The notes: generated from the letters alone by a model not told the origin. Counted from the stretch's first letter, positions 1 through 8,656 are shown. The stretch is DNA of 47,019 nt from Palsa-459 sp035937595 (GCA_035937595.1 DASZHS010000067.1:1-47019), one strand, 5' to 3'. Numbers and translations: made by a program.

Positions 1-1
1 C

Positions 2-1015
2 GACGTGGTCGCTGAGCTGCTCGCGGCGTCGATGGAGTCGGGCGAGACGCTCGCGGGCGCGCTCGGCTCGGTCCTGCCGGCGGTCGAGGGCGCGTTCAGC
101 TTCGTGCTCGTCGAGGCCACGCGGGTGCACGGGATCCGCGACCCGCACGGCTTCCGGCCCCTGTGCCTCGGCCGCTTCGGCGGCGTCGACGCGCCGGAGG
201 GCTGGGCACTGGCCTCTGAGTCCCCCGCGCTCGACGTCATGGGTGCGACGTTCGTCCGCGAGGTCGGACCTGGCGAGCTCGTCACGATCGAGGGCACCAC
301 CTGCACCTCGACCCAGCTCCTGGCGCGCGCCGAGACCGCGCGACTGTGCGTCTTCGAGTTCGTGTACTTCGCGCGTCCCGACGCCGTCTTGGAGGGTCGC
401 GAGGTCCATGGCGCACGCCGGCGCATGGGCGAGCGGCTGGCGCGCCAGACCCCCGTCGACGCCGACCTCGTCATGGGCGTGCCCGACTCCGGCGTGCCGG
501 CGGCCGAGGGCTACGCGCTCGCGAGCGGGATCCCCTTCGGCCAGGGGCTCGTCAAGAACCGCTACATCGGCCGCACCTTCATCGCGCCCGACCAGGTGGC
601 GCGTGCTCGCGGGGTGCGTCGCAAGCTCAACCCGCTGCGGGAGCACATCGCCGGCAAGCGCCTGATCGTCGTGGACGACTCGATCGTGCGCGGCACGACG
701 ACGCGCGCCATCGTGACGATGCTTCGTGACGCCGGCGCGACCGAGGTCCACCTGCGGATCTCGTCGCCGCCGTTCCGGTGGCCGTGCTTCTACGGCATCG
801 ACACGCCGACGGGCGACGAGCTGCTCGCCTCGAACCGATCCATCGAGGAGATCCGCGAGTTCCTCGGCTGCGACTCGATCGACTACATCTCGCTCGACCA
901 CCTGCTCGAGGCGATCGATGCCCCCGGCGCGGGGTTCTGCGACGCCTGCCTGACGGGTCGGTACCCCACGCGCGTGCCGCTCGAGGTCCGGGGGTCGACC
1001 GGGGTCGGGGCGTGA
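2..1015 (+). CDS. purF: Amidophosphoribosyltransferase, 5'-truncated by the window edge
   Basis: Catalyses the first committed step of purine synthesis, PRPP plus glutamine to 5-phosphoribosylamine, in the cytoplasm. The visible part begins inside the N-terminal glutaminase domain; the catalytic Cys lies upstream of the window. The reading frame is open to base 2, so the GTG at base 5 is internal. The phosphoribosyltransferase domain carries the PRPP loop VVDDSIVRGTT and the family segment GVPDSGVPAAEGYA. Cysteines in RLCVFEF, WPCFYGID and FCDACLTGRYP match the [4Fe-4S] ligands of the Bacillus-type enzyme, so an oxygen-labile cluster form is likely. The stop overlaps the purM start as GTGA, indicating a translationally coupled purF-purM-pyrE operon. 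Confidence 0.97.
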   Translation, partial: DVVAELLAASMESGETLAGALGSVLPAVEGAFSFVLVEATRVHGIRDPHGFRPLCLGRFGGVDAPEGWALASESPALDVMGATFVREVGPGELVTIEGTTCTSTQLLARAETARLCVFEFVYFARPDAVLEGREVHGARRRMGERLARQTPVDADLVMGVPDSGVPAAEGYALASGIPFGQGLVKNRYIGRTFIAPDQVARARGVRRKLNPLREHIAGKRLIVVDDSIVRGTTTRAIVTMLRDAGATEVHLRISSPPFRWPCFYGIDTPTGDELLASNRSIEEIREFLGCDSIDYISLDHLLEAIDAPGAGFCDACLTGRYPTRVPLEVRGSTGVGA

Positions 1016-2061
1016 CGGGTCGCATCCCCGCGACCTACGCCAGCGCTGGAGTCGACGTCGCGGCCGGGGAGGAGGCCGTCGTGCGCCTCGCCGCCGCCCT
1101 CCGCTCCGTGGACCGCCCCGGCGTGCTCGGCTCGATCGGTGGGTTCGCCGGCCGGTTCTCGCTGCGCGAGGGAGGGTGGCGGGACCCGGTGCTCGTCGCC
1201 ACGACCGACGGCGTGGGGACCAAGCTCGAGGTGGCCCGTCAGGCGGACGTGCTGTCGACGGTGGGCACCGACCTCGTCGCCATGTGCGTCGACGACCTCG
1301 TGTGCACGGGCGCGGTGCCGCTCTTCTTGCTCGACTACCTGGCCGTCGGGCTCCTCGACCCCGAACGCGTCGCCGCCCTCGTCGCAGGGATCGACGCAGC
1401 CTGTGTCGAGGCCGGCTGCGCGCTCCTCGGCGGCGAGACCGCGGAGCACCCGGGGCTCATGGCGCCCGACCAGTTCGACCTCGCGGGGTTCGCCGTCGGC
1501 GTCGTCGAGCGCGACGACCAGCTGGGCGCGGACCGCGTCGTCGAGTCCGACGCGCTCGTCGCCCTCGCCTCGGGCGGGCTGCGCTCCAACGGCTACGCCC
1601 TCGCGCGGCACGTCCTCTTCGAGGTCGCCGGGTGCCGGCTCGCCGACCCGGCGTGGGCCGGCGCCGATCGCAGCGTCCAGGACGAGCTGCTCGCGCCGAG
1701 CGTCCTGTACTCACCCCGCGTGCACCACGCGCTCTCGCGACACCCCGGCGCGATCCACGCCATTGCCCACGTCACCGGCGGGGGGATCGCGGCGAACCTG
1801 GCTCGCGTGCTGCCCCCGCACCTCGCCGCGGACCTCGACCGGTCGGGCATCGAGGTGCCGCCGATCTTCGCCGAGCTCCAGCGACGCGGTGGCGTCGCCG
1901 ACGAGGAGATGGCCCGCACGTTCAACCTCGGCGTCGGCATGGTGCTCGTCGTCGAACGCGAGCGCGCGGCGGCGGTCGCCGCGGCGATCACCGACCAGGG
2001 CGTCCTCGCGGTCGTCGCCGGCACCATCCGCCGCGGCCATGGTGAGGTCACGGTGCGATGA
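1012..2061 (+). CDS. purM: Phosphoribosylformylglycinamidine cyclo-ligase (AIR synthetase)
   Basis: Converts FGAM to aminoimidazole ribonucleotide using ATP, purine step 5. The GTG at 1012 is chosen because it overlaps the purF stop (GTGA) and gives a 349-residue protein, the usual PurM length. Family segments seen are TTDGVGTKLEVA, GTDLVAMCVDDLV followed by FLLDYLAVG, the GGETAEHPG loop, and the C-terminal HVTGGGIAANLARVLP. The in-frame extension upstream of 1012 lies inside purF and is not part of the gene. The 3' end overlaps pyrE by 4 nt (ATGA). Confidence 0.97.
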   Translation: MTGRIPATYASAGVDVAAGEEAVVRLAAALRSVDRPGVLGSIGGFAGRFSLREGGWRDPVLVATTDGVGTKLEVARQADVLSTVGTDLVAMCVDDLVCTGAVPLFLLDYLAVGLLDPERVAALVAGIDAACVEAGCALLGGETAEHPGLMAPDQFDLAGFAVGVVERDDQLGADRVVESDALVALASGGLRSNGYALARHVLFEVAGCRLADPAWAGADRSVQDELLAPSVLYSPRVHHALSRHPGAIHAIAHVTGGGIAANLARVLPPHLAADLDRSGIEVPPIFAELQRRGGVADEEMARTFNLGVGMVLVVERERAAAVAAAITDQGVLAVVAGTIRRGHGEVTVR

Positions 2062-2621
2062 GCGTGGATCCCGCGACGAAGGAGGCGATCGTCGCGCACC
2101 TGCTCGCCCACTCGGTGCGGCGGGGCAGCTTCACGCTCAAGAGCGGGAAGCCAACGACGTGGTTCATCGACGCGAAGCAGACCGCGTGCCGGCCGGAGTC
2201 GATGCTCCTCGTCGCCGACGCGGTGCTGTCGCTGTGCCCCGACGAGACCACGGCGATCGGCGGGCTCACCATGGGCGGTGACCCCCTCGCGTTCGTGGCC
2301 GCCGCCGTGGCGGCGACCCGGGGTCGGGGGATCAAGGTGTTCAGCGTCCGCAAGGAGGCGAAGGACCACGGCGGCGGGGGCCGGATCGCCGGCGCGCTCG
2401 ACGCCGGCGACCGCGTGGTCGTCACCGAGGACGCGACGACGCGAGGCACCTCGCTCATCGAGGCCGCCCGCGCGGTGCGCGAGGCCGGCGCCGAGCCGAT
2501 CCTTCTGTGCGCGCTCGTCGACCGCGGCGGGACCTGCTCGGCCCTCGCGGCCGACGAGGGCCTCGCCTTCACCTCGATCGTGACCGCGGAGGACCTGGGC
2601 TTCCCCTTCGAGGGTCCCTAG
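2058..2621 (+). CDS. pyrE: Orotate phosphoribosyltransferase
   Basis: Transfers phosphoribose from PRPP to orotate to make OMP in pyrimidine synthesis. The protein has 187 residues. The orotate-side segment is FTLKSGKPTTWFIDAK; the flexible catalytic loop is RKEAKDHGGGGRIAG; the PRPP motif reads VVVTEDATTRGTS, where acidic TED replaces the commoner VDD. The start ATG overlaps the purM stop. Placing pyrE behind purM ties a pyrimidine gene to the purine operon, and both enzymes draw on PRPP metabolism. The stop directly abuts the next GTG. Confidence 0.94.
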   Translation: MSVDPATKEAIVAHLLAHSVRRGSFTLKSGKPTTWFIDAKQTACRPESMLLVADAVLSLCPDETTAIGGLTMGGDPLAFVAAAVAATRGRGIKVFSVRKEAKDHGGGGRIAGALDAGDRVVVTEDATTRGTSLIEAARAVREAGAEPILLCALVDRGGTCSALAADEGLAFTSIVTAEDLGFPFEGP

Positions 2622-3998
2622 GTGTCCGGTGCCCCGACGGGGGCCGTCGAGGGTCGACTGCGCAGCGCCGGACACACGTCGTGGCGCGCGTTCGAGCGGC
2701 TGCTCGCAGCGATCGACCGGCACGCGGTCGCCTGCTCGGTCGCGGGCGTCGGCGTCCTCGGGCTGCTGTCGTGGTACGTCGCGTGGCACGTCCCGCACTC
2801 GGGGTGGCTCTTCACGAGCCACTACGACGCCGGCTTCAAGGACCTGATCTACCGGATCCGGAACGTCGACAACGCACGGCAGGGCGGCGTCCTCTACGCC
2901 ACGCACATCGGGGTCAAGCAGTACTTCGTCTACCCACCGGCCACGCTGTGGCTGTTCTGGCCGCTGACGTGGGTCTCGGGGCAGTCGCTCTCCGCGGATG
3001 CCCACTTCACCGGCGTGCTGCTGTGGAGCTTCGCGACGCTCCTCGCGCTCGCGTGGATGATCGCGTCGGCGGCGCGCTACGCGTGCCGGTGGCGCTGGCC
3101 GAAGGCCTGGGCGGTGTCGCTCCTCGTCGCCGCACCGCTCAGTGCGCTCGTGCTCCAGCCCGTCGGCGTCCACCTCGCACTCGGGCAGGTCGGGCTGTTC
3201 CTCGCCGCGGCGGCGACGTTCGACCTCCTCTGCGTCCGCGACGAGCGCTGGCGGGGCGCGCTCACGGGCGTGACGGCGGCGCTCAAGCTCTACCCGATCG
3301 TCTACTTCGTGATCTTCGCGTTGCGCCGCGAGTGGCGCGCGCTCGCCAACGCGGTCGGAGCGATGCTCGCGACGACGGCGCTCGCGTGGGTCGTCTTCCC
3401 GTCCTACAGCGCGACGTACTTCTTCCACCGCCTGCTCGGGGGGTCCGAGCTCCGCCACTACTGGCACGTCAAGCACTGGATCTCGTCGAGCTCGAGCCTG
3501 TACACGCTCTTCTTCCGACAGCCGTTCACCGGGTCTGCCCCCGAGCGCGACCTCGGGCTCGTGCTGTGCGCGGCGGTGATCGCGCTCGGGGTCTACGCGG
3601 CGTGGCGGCAGCTCCGCGAGGGCCGGGAGGTCGCGGCGTTCCTGTGCGTGGCGCTCGCCTCCACGATCGGCTCGCCGGTCGCGTGGGACCACTACTTCAT
3701 CTGGGTCGTGCTCGTCCCGTTCGTGCTCGTCGAGGCCGGCGCGCTGCCGTGGTGGCGCGTCACCTCGCTCGGGCTGTTCGGGCTCACCTGCCTCGTGCCG
3801 CTGCGACTCGCGCGCAACGAGGACCTCTCGCACAAGGCCTACGACGGGGTCTTCGTCGTGATCTTCCTGGCGCGCAACGGCCTCGCTGCGGTGTCGCTGC
3901 TCTGGCTGGTCGTCGCGTCGGTGCCGTGGCGAGGGCGCGCCGCGCCTCAGGCGAGCGCGGCGACCACCGCGTCGCACCAGGCGCGCACGGCGGGGTAG
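2622..3998 (+). CDS. Polytopic membrane protein, GT87 (DUF2029)-like glycosyltransferase
   Basis: A 458-residue protein with about nine to ten hydrophobic segments. The pattern resembles actinobacterial GT-C mannosyl- or arabinosyltransferases that use polyprenyl-phosphate sugars: one N-terminal membrane helix (roughly residues 38-55), then an acidic loop HYDAGFKDLIYRI, then a YPPATLWLFWPL motif, followed by multiple helices. The segment LKLYPIVYFVIFALRREW and the late SPVAWDHYFIW motif are also typical. A cell-envelope role is inferred; sugar and acceptor cannot be read from sequence. The GTG directly abuts the pyrE stop, so co-transcription is likely. The 3' end overlaps the convergent hydrolase gene by 52 bp. 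Confidence 0.7.
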   Translation: MSGAPTGAVEGRLRSAGHTSWRAFERLLAAIDRHAVACSVAGVGVLGLLSWYVAWHVPHSGWLFTSHYDAGFKDLIYRIRNVDNARQGGVLYATHIGVKQYFVYPPATLWLFWPLTWVSGQSLSADAHFTGVLLWSFATLLALAWMIASAARYACRWRWPKAWAVSLLVAAPLSALVLQPVGVHLALGQVGLFLAAAATFDLLCVRDERWRGALTGVTAALKLYPIVYFVIFALRREWRALANAVGAMLATTALAWVVFPSYSATYFFHRLLGGSELRHYWHVKHWISSSSSLYTLFFRQPFTGSAPERDLGLVLCAAVIALGVYAAWRQLREGREVAAFLCVALASTIGSPVAWDHYFIWVVLVPFVLVEAGALPWWRVTSLGLFGLTCLVPLRLARNEDLSHKAYDGVFVVIFLARNGLAAVSLLWLVVASVPWRGRAAPQASAATTASHQARTAG

Positions 3999-4996
3999 CG
4001 CTCGTCCGGGGTGCGGCCGAGGCGGACCACGACGGCGTCGTGGCCTGGGCTGACGACGCAGCGCTGGCCCTCGTAGCCGCTCGCCCAGTAGGTGCCCTCG
4101 CCGTCGAGCCACCAGTGGTGCGAGTAGTAGGTCCGGGCGTCGGCGTCCTGGCTGACCGCGACCTGGGCGCCGTCGACCCACGACCGCGAGAGCAGCTGGC
4201 GATCCTCCCAGCGCCCCCCGCGCAGGTAGAGCGTCGCGAACTTCGCGAAGCTGCGCGCGGAGCAGTAGACGTAGCTCGACCCGATGAAGGTGCCCGACGC
4301 GTCGAGCGTGACCGCTGCGTCGTCCATGCCGAGGGGCCCGAAGAGCCGGTCTCGGAGGAAGGCGCGCGTGGGCTCGCCGCGGCCCACGACGTCGCCCACG
4401 AGCCGCGCCACGAGGTTCGAGGTGCCCGAGGAGTAGTTGAACCGGGTGCCGGGCGCGGCGGCGAGCGGGTGGCCCGCGGCGAACGCGCCGACGTCGGCGG
4501 CACCGGTCCCGAAGAGCATCTCGATCACGTCGGAGATCCCGTCGTCGACGTAGTCCTCCACCCAGGCGAGCCCGTCGCGCATCTGGAGCAGCTCGCGCAG
4601 CGTGATCCGTCCCCTCGGGTCGGACGGATCGGACCACTCGGGGACCGCCGCCGGCGCGTCGGGGTCGAGCCGCCCGTCGTCGACGAGGCACCCGACCGCG
4701 GCGTGGAGCACGGACTTCGCCATCGACCAGCTGAGCAGCGGCGTCGACGCGGTCACCTCCGTGGGTGGGTGCGTGAAGGACGGCAGCGCGCCGCCGTAGC
4801 GCTCTGCGACGAGCCGGCCGTGCTGGACCACGACGACGGCGTAGGTCTCCTCGAGCTCGGGATCCGTGAAGGCCGCCTCGAGGAGCGCGTCGAGCGCGCC
4901 GATCGGCTCGCCCTCCGGCCAGCGCGCCGTCGGCCACGCGACCCCGACGGGCTGGGGCGCCGCGGCGGGGGTGACGTGGGGCAGCGTGTCGGCCAC
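3947..4996 (-). CDS. Serine hydrolase of the beta-lactamase/penicillin-binding-like class C family
   Basis: About 349 residues from the GTG at 4996, chosen because the frame upstream is low-complexity and runs into the promoter of the divergent gene. The SxxK catalytic motif is S91-M-A-K94 in LLSWSMAKS, and the second motif Y188-S-S190 lies in RFNYSSGTSNL. The segments LRELLQMRDGL and LFGPLGMDDA are typical of the EstB/6-aminohexanoate hydrolase branch, and the C-terminal GYEGQRCVVSPGHDAVVVRLG matches that branch too. No signal peptide is apparent, so it is probably cytosolic. Substrate (ester, amide or peptide) is unknown. It overlaps the upstream glycosyltransferase gene tail-to-tail. Confidence 0.85.
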   Translation of the reverse strand: MADTLPHVTPAAAPQPVGVAWPTARWPEGEPIGALDALLEAAFTDPELEETYAVVVVQHGRLVAERYGGALPSFTHPPTEVTASTPLLSWSMAKSVLHAAVGCLVDDGRLDPDAPAAVPEWSDPSDPRGRITLRELLQMRDGLAWVEDYVDDGISDVIEMLFGTGAADVGAFAAGHPLAAAPGTRFNYSSGTSNLVARLVGDVVGRGEPTRAFLRDRLFGPLGMDDAAVTLDASGTFIGSSYVYCSARSFAKFATLYLRGGRWEDRQLLSRSWVDGAQVAVSQDADARTYYSHHWWLDGEGTYWASGYEGQRCVVSPGHDAVVVRLGRTPDERYPAVRAWCDAVVAALA

Positions 4997-5032
4997 ACCC
5001 GAGCCTCGCACGCCTCCCCCGGGCGGTGCCGT

Positions 5033-5038
5033 TACCCT
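5033..5038 (+). promoter_or_regulatory. Putative -10 box TACCCT of a leaderless promoter
   Basis: The hexamer TACCCT is followed by 6 nt and a GTG at 5045. This matches the actinobacterial TANNNT box placed so that transcription starts at the start codon. No convincing -35 is seen. It would drive the mini-ORF at 5045 and the coupled FTR1-like gene. Confidence 0.45.
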
Positions 5039-5044
5039 CGGTGC

Positions 5045-5101
5045 GTGCGGACGACCGGCGACGCTGTCGAGCACGGGCCGCGCCGGGCGGGCGTCGCGTG
5101 A
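5045..5101 (+). CDS. Candidate 18-residue leaderless leader peptide
   Basis: A GTG-started frame of 18 codons (begins MRTTGDAVE) lies 6 nt behind the TACCCT box and ends in TGA, which overlaps the next GTG as GTGA. It is arginine-rich and has no recognisable domain. The layout suggests translation of the leader delivers ribosomes to the membrane protein gene. It is supported only by position; a chance frame cannot be excluded. Confidence 0.35.
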   Translation: MRTTGDAVEHGPRRAGVA

Positions 5102-5850
5102 CGGCGTCGTCGTGGTTCCTCGTCCTCGCCGTGTTCGGCGCGAGCGCCGTCGAGATGGTGGAGGCCCTCACCATCGTGCTCGCGGCCGGCACGGCGCGAG
5201 GGTGGCGCTCGGCGCTCGAGGGCGCGGCCGCCGCCGCCGCGGTCCTCGCCGCGCTGGTGCTCGCCGTCGGCGTGCCGCTCATCCGCTACGTCCCCATCGA
5301 CGCGCTGCGCGTCGTCGTCGGCGCTCTGCTCTTGAGCCTCGGCCTCAACTGGCTGCGCAAGGCCTGGCTGCGCGCGAGCGGCCACAAGGCGATCCACGAC
5401 GAGGACCTGATCTACGCCGCGACCGTCGCCGAGCTGGCCGGGGACGGGCCGGTCCGTCCGCGGCGCGACGCCGTGGGCTTCGCCGTCGCGTTCAAGGGGG
5501 TGTTCCTCGAGGGCACCGAGGTGGTGCTCATCGTGATCAGCCTCGGCGCGAGCCAGGGCAAGCTCGGCTTGGCGTCGGCGGCCGCCCTCGCCGCGGCCGT
5601 CCTCGTCTTCGGGGTCGGCGCCCTCGTCGCCCGGCAGCTCTCGACCGTGCCCGAGAACACGATCAAGCTCACCGTCGGGGTGATGCTGTCGAGCTTCGGG
5701 GTCTTCTGGATCGGCGAGGGCGCGGGCGTGCACTGGCCGGGCTCGGACCTGTTCCTGCTCGCGCTCGTGGCCCTGTTCGCCGGGCTGAGCGCCATCGCCA
5801 TCCCGTGGCTGCGCCGCTCCTCGCCCGCCCCGGCGACGGCCGTCGGGTGA
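5098..5850 (+). CDS. FTR1/COG4280-like integral membrane protein, possible metal-ion permease
   Basis: A 250-residue protein with about six or seven hydrophobic segments. Two helices carry an ExxE signature in an internally repeated context: E19-M-V-E22 in VEMVEALTIVLAAG and E138-G-T-E141 in FLEGTEVVLIVIS. This resembles the paired REGLE-type helices of FTR1/EfeU iron permeases, and the overall pattern fits the uncharacterised COG4280 group. Metal transport is therefore an inference. The GTG at 5098 is chosen because it gives a membrane segment right after a short N-terminus and overlaps the leader frame by 4 nt. The next small gene overlaps its stop (GTGA). Confidence 0.7.
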   Translation: MTASSWFLVLAVFGASAVEMVEALTIVLAAGTARGWRSALEGAAAAAAVLAALVLAVGVPLIRYVPIDALRVVVGALLLSLGLNWLRKAWLRASGHKAIHDEDLIYAATVAELAGDGPVRPRRDAVGFAVAFKGVFLEGTEVVLIVISLGASQGKLGLASAAALAAAVLVFGVGALVARQLSTVPENTIKLTVGVMLSSFGVFWIGEGAGVHWPGSDLFLLALVALFAGLSAIAIPWLRRSSPAPATAVG

Positions 5851-6065
5851 CGGCGGTCCTCGCGCGGGGGCTCCGCGCGTTCGGCCGGTTGTGGTGGGAG
5901 TGCCTCGGCGGCGACACCCCCGAGCTGTGCGTCGCGACGCTGGTCGTCGTCGGCGTCGCCTTCGCCCTCGCCCCGCTGCACGTCCTGCCCATCATCGTCG
6001 TCCCCGCCGTCGCCGTCCTCGCGCTCGTGGTGAGCGCGGCGCGCGGGCGACGTGGCGCCCCGTGA
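5847..6065 (+). CDS. Small membrane protein of 72 residues, unrecognised
   Basis: The GTG at 5847 overlaps the stop of the FTR1-like gene. The protein begins with an amphipathic stretch containing RAFGRLWWECLGGDTPELC, followed by two hydrophobic segments (about residues 33-47 and 49-64) and a basic tail. I recognise no family. The 4-nt overlap and joint membrane nature suggest it is an accessory subunit of the FTR1-like protein. Confidence 0.6.
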   Translation: MTAVLARGLRAFGRLWWECLGGDTPELCVATLVVVGVAFALAPLHVLPIIVVPAVAVLALVVSAARGRRGAP

Positions 6066-6077
6066 CCCAGTGAGGCG

Positions 6078-7004
6078 CTAGCTGCGCGACGCGAGGGCGC
6101 GCAGGAAGAAGGCGAGGTTCGCGGGGCGCTCCGCGAGCCGGCGCGTGAGGTAGCCCCACCACTCGGTGCCGTACGGGACGTAGACGCGGACCGTCAGCCC
6201 GAGCCCCGAGAGCCGCCGCTGCTCGTCGGGTCGCACGCCGAGCAGCATCTGCAGCTCGTACTCGTTGGGGTCGCGGCCCGCGGCGGCGGCGAGCTCGAGG
6301 GCGGCCGTCACCATCGCCGGGTCGTGGGTGGCGACGAGCGGGGTGCACGGCGCGCGCATGAGCACCGCCAGGCACCGCCGATAGGACGCGTCCACCTCCG
6401 CGCGGTGCTGGAACGCCGTGTCGGCGTCCTCGGCGTACGCGCCCTTGCACAGGCGCACCCGGGCGCCCTCGGCGCCGAGCTCGCGGGCGTCGTCCTCCGT
6501 GCGGCGCAGCATCGCCTGGAGCACGGCGGCGACCGTGGGGTCCTCGTCGCGCAGCGCCCGCACCGCGTCGAGGGTCGTCGCCGTGAGCGTGCTGTGCTCC
6601 ATGTCGACGGTCATCGTCGCCCCGACGGCGCGCGCCGCGGCCAGCACCGCACGGGCGCGGTCGATGGCGCCGGCGCGGTCCTGCGCGACGCCGAGGGCGG
6701 TCAGCTTGACCGAGACGTCTGCCCCGCGCGCGAGGTCCTTCGAGGCGAGGGCGTCGAGCAGCGCGCCGTAGGCGGCGACGGTCGCGTCCGCCCCCGCGGC
6801 GTCGGCGACCTCCTCGCCGAGGTGGTCGACCGTGGCCGCGAGCCCGTCGGCCGTCAGCCGGTGGACGCACTCGAGCGCGTCCTTCGCCGTCGAGCCCGCG
6901 ACGAACCGGTCGACGACGCGCCGGGTCGCGGAGAACCCCTCGACGGCGCCGCGCACGCGCGTGGAGCGCGACGCGGCGAGGATCGACGAGCGGAGCGGGT
7001 TCAC
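6078..7004 (-). CDS. Proline dehydrogenase, monofunctional
   Basis: A 308-residue FAD-dependent barrel enzyme that oxidises proline to 1-pyrroline-5-carboxylate. Family segments are the early DVSVKLTALG, MTVDMEHSTLT, AVLQAMLRRTEDD, the flavin/substrate motif RLCKGAYAE, the ATHD motif, and the C-terminal YELQMLLGVRPDEQRRL and VRVYVPYGTEWWGYLTRRLAERPAN, whose paired arginines bind the proline carboxylate in this family. The GTG at 7004 overlaps the stop of the P5C dehydrogenase gene (GTGA). The separate two-gene arrangement, rather than a fused PutA, is typical of Gram-positive bacteria. Confidence 0.95.
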   Translation of the reverse strand: MNPLRSSILAASRSTRVRGAVEGFSATRRVVDRFVAGSTAKDALECVHRLTADGLAATVDHLGEEVADAAGADATVAAYGALLDALASKDLARGADVSVKLTALGVAQDRAGAIDRARAVLAAARAVGATMTVDMEHSTLTATTLDAVRALRDEDPTVAAVLQAMLRRTEDDARELGAEGARVRLCKGAYAEDADTAFQHRAEVDASYRRCLAVLMRAPCTPLVATHDPAMVTAALELAAAAGRDPNEYELQMLLGVRPDEQRRLSGLGLTVRVYVPYGTEWWGYLTRRLAERPANLAFFLRALASRS

Positions 7005-8656
7005 CCGTCGTCGCGCGACATGTGCGGGTAGCGGTGGTCCGTGGGCGGGACGAACGTCTCTTTGATCGTGCGCGGGCTCACCCACCGCTCGAGGTTGGCC
7101 ACCGTGCCGGCCTTGTCGTTCGTCCCCGACGCCCGCGCCCCGCCGAAGGGCTGCTGGCCGACCACGGCCCCCGTCGGCTTGTCGTTCACGTAGAAGTTGC
7201 CCGCGGCGTAGCGCAGGGTCTCGGTCGCCTGGGCGATGGCGCCGCGATCGGTCGCGAAGACCGCCCCGGTGAGCGCGTAGGGCGAGGTCGCGTCGACGAG
7301 CGCGAGCACGTCGTCGAACCGCGCGTCGTCGTAGACGTGGACCGAGAGGATCGGCCCGAAGAACTCCGTCGTGAACGCCTCGGCGCCGGGGTCCGTGCCG
7401 ACGACGACCGTCGGGTCCACGAAGTAGCCGACCTTGTCCTGGGCGGTGCCCCCGGCGATCACCTCGGTCGTCGGGTCGTCGGCCAGCCGCTGGAGCACCC
7501 CTTTGAGCCGGTCGAAGCTGCGCCGGTCGATGACCGCGCCGCCGAAGGCAGAGAGGTCGGCGACGTCGCCGTAGACGAGCGAGGCCGCCTGGTCGGCCAG
7601 ACGGTCGAGCACCCCGGCGGTCGCGAACGACGCGGGCAGGTACGCCCTCGAGGCCGCCGAGCACTTCTGGCCCTGGTAGTCGAACGCCCCGCGCAGGAGG
7701 GCCGTGACGACGGCGTCGGGGTCCGCGCTTCGGTGCGCGACGACGAAGTCCTTGCCGCCGGTCTCCCCCACGAGCCTCGGGAACGAGCGGTACCGCCCGA
7801 GGTTGGCCGCGACGGTCCCCCACAGGTGGCGGAACGTCGCGGTCGACCCGGTGAAGTGGATGCCCGCGAGCGACGGGTGCACGAGGGCGACCTCGGAGAC
7901 GGCCGCGCCCTGGCCGGTGACCAGGTTCACGACCCCGTCGGGGAGCCCCGCGGCGACGAGGAGCTCCATCGACGCCTGCGCGGCGACCTGCTGGGTCGGG
8001 CTCGGCTTCCACACGACGGTGTTGCCCATGAGCACGGGCGCGAAGAGGAGGTTGACGGCGATCGACGTGAAGTTGAACGGGGAGATCGCGAGGACGAACC
8101 CCTCGAGCGGGCGGTGGTCGGTCTGGTTCCACTGGCCCCGCGGCGAGACCCGGGGCTGGCGCTCGTAGAGCTCGGCCGCGTCGGCGACCCCGAAGCGCAG
8201 GAAGTCGCACAGCTCGCACACCGCGTCGATCTCGGACTGGAACACGGACTTTGACTGGCCGAGCATGGTCGCGGCGCAGAACCGCGCGCGCCAGGGGCCG
8301 GCGAGCAGGTCGGCGGCGCGCAGGAAGACGGCCGCGCGGTCCCGGAACGACGTCGAGCGCCAGCCGGGGGCCGCGGCCAGGGCGGCGTCGACGGCGCGCT
8401 GGACCTCCGCGGCGGTCGCCTCGCGGAGCGTCCCGAGGACGTGCTCGGTGCGGTGGGGCTCGACGACGTCGACGGGGGCGCCCGCGCCGTGCAGCTCGGC
8501 GCCGTCCACCGTCATCGGGAGGGGCCGCGGCTCGCAGCCGCGGAGCGCCTCGAGCTCGACGACGAGCGCGGCGCGCTCCTCGCTGCCGGGCGCGTAGTCG
8601 AGGACCGGCTCGTTGACCGGCGCGGGCGGTGCTGGCGTGCCTTCGAACCCGACCAT
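7001..8656 (-). CDS. pruA: L-glutamate gamma-semialdehyde (1-pyrroline-5-carboxylate) dehydrogenase
   Basis: A 551-residue NAD-dependent aldehyde dehydrogenase that turns glutamate semialdehyde into glutamate, completing proline catabolism with the downstream gene. Seen are FTGSTATFRHLW, the catalytic-glutamate region VGETGGKDFVVAH, the catalytic Cys in FDYQGQKCSAASRAYLP, FFGPILSVHVYDD and the C-terminal GNFYVNDKPTGAVVGQQPFGG with ASGTNDKAG. The ATG at 8656 is preceded by CGAGGTGGAC, giving a GAGG ribosome site. It is first of a two-gene operon transcribed leftward. Confidence 0.97.
   Translation of the reverse strand: MVGFEGTPAPPAPVNEPVLDYAPGSEERAALVVELEALRGCEPRPLPMTVDGAELHGAGAPVDVVEPHRTEHVLGTLREATAAEVQRAVDAALAAAPGWRSTSFRDRAAVFLRAADLLAGPWRARFCAATMLGQSKSVFQSEIDAVCELCDFLRFGVADAAELYERQPRVSPRGQWNQTDHRPLEGFVLAISPFNFTSIAVNLLFAPVLMGNTVVWKPSPTQQVAAQASMELLVAAGLPDGVVNLVTGQGAAVSEVALVHPSLAGIHFTGSTATFRHLWGTVAANLGRYRSFPRLVGETGGKDFVVAHRSADPDAVVTALLRGAFDYQGQKCSAASRAYLPASFATAGVLDRLADQAASLVYGDVADLSAFGGAVIDRRSFDRLKGVLQRLADDPTTEVIAGGTAQDKVGYFVDPTVVVGTDPGAEAFTTEFFGPILSVHVYDDARFDDVLALVDATSPYALTGAVFATDRGAIAQATETLRYAAGNFYVNDKPTGAVVGQQPFGGARASGTNDKAGTVANLERWVSPRTIKETFVPPTDHRYPHMSRDDG

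Noticed and set aside
3947..3998. Misassembly at the overlapping 3' ends of the glycosyltransferase and hydrolase genes
   Set aside because: Both proteins keep plausible C-termini and a 52-bp convergent overlap is not unusual in compact genomes.
1593..5282. Very long open frame on the minus strand (over 1200 codons) antisense to purM, pyrE and the glycosyltransferase
   Set aside because: Repetitive Arg/Ala/Pro/Gly composition with no domain; it is a shadow of high GC3 in well-identified genes on the plus strand.
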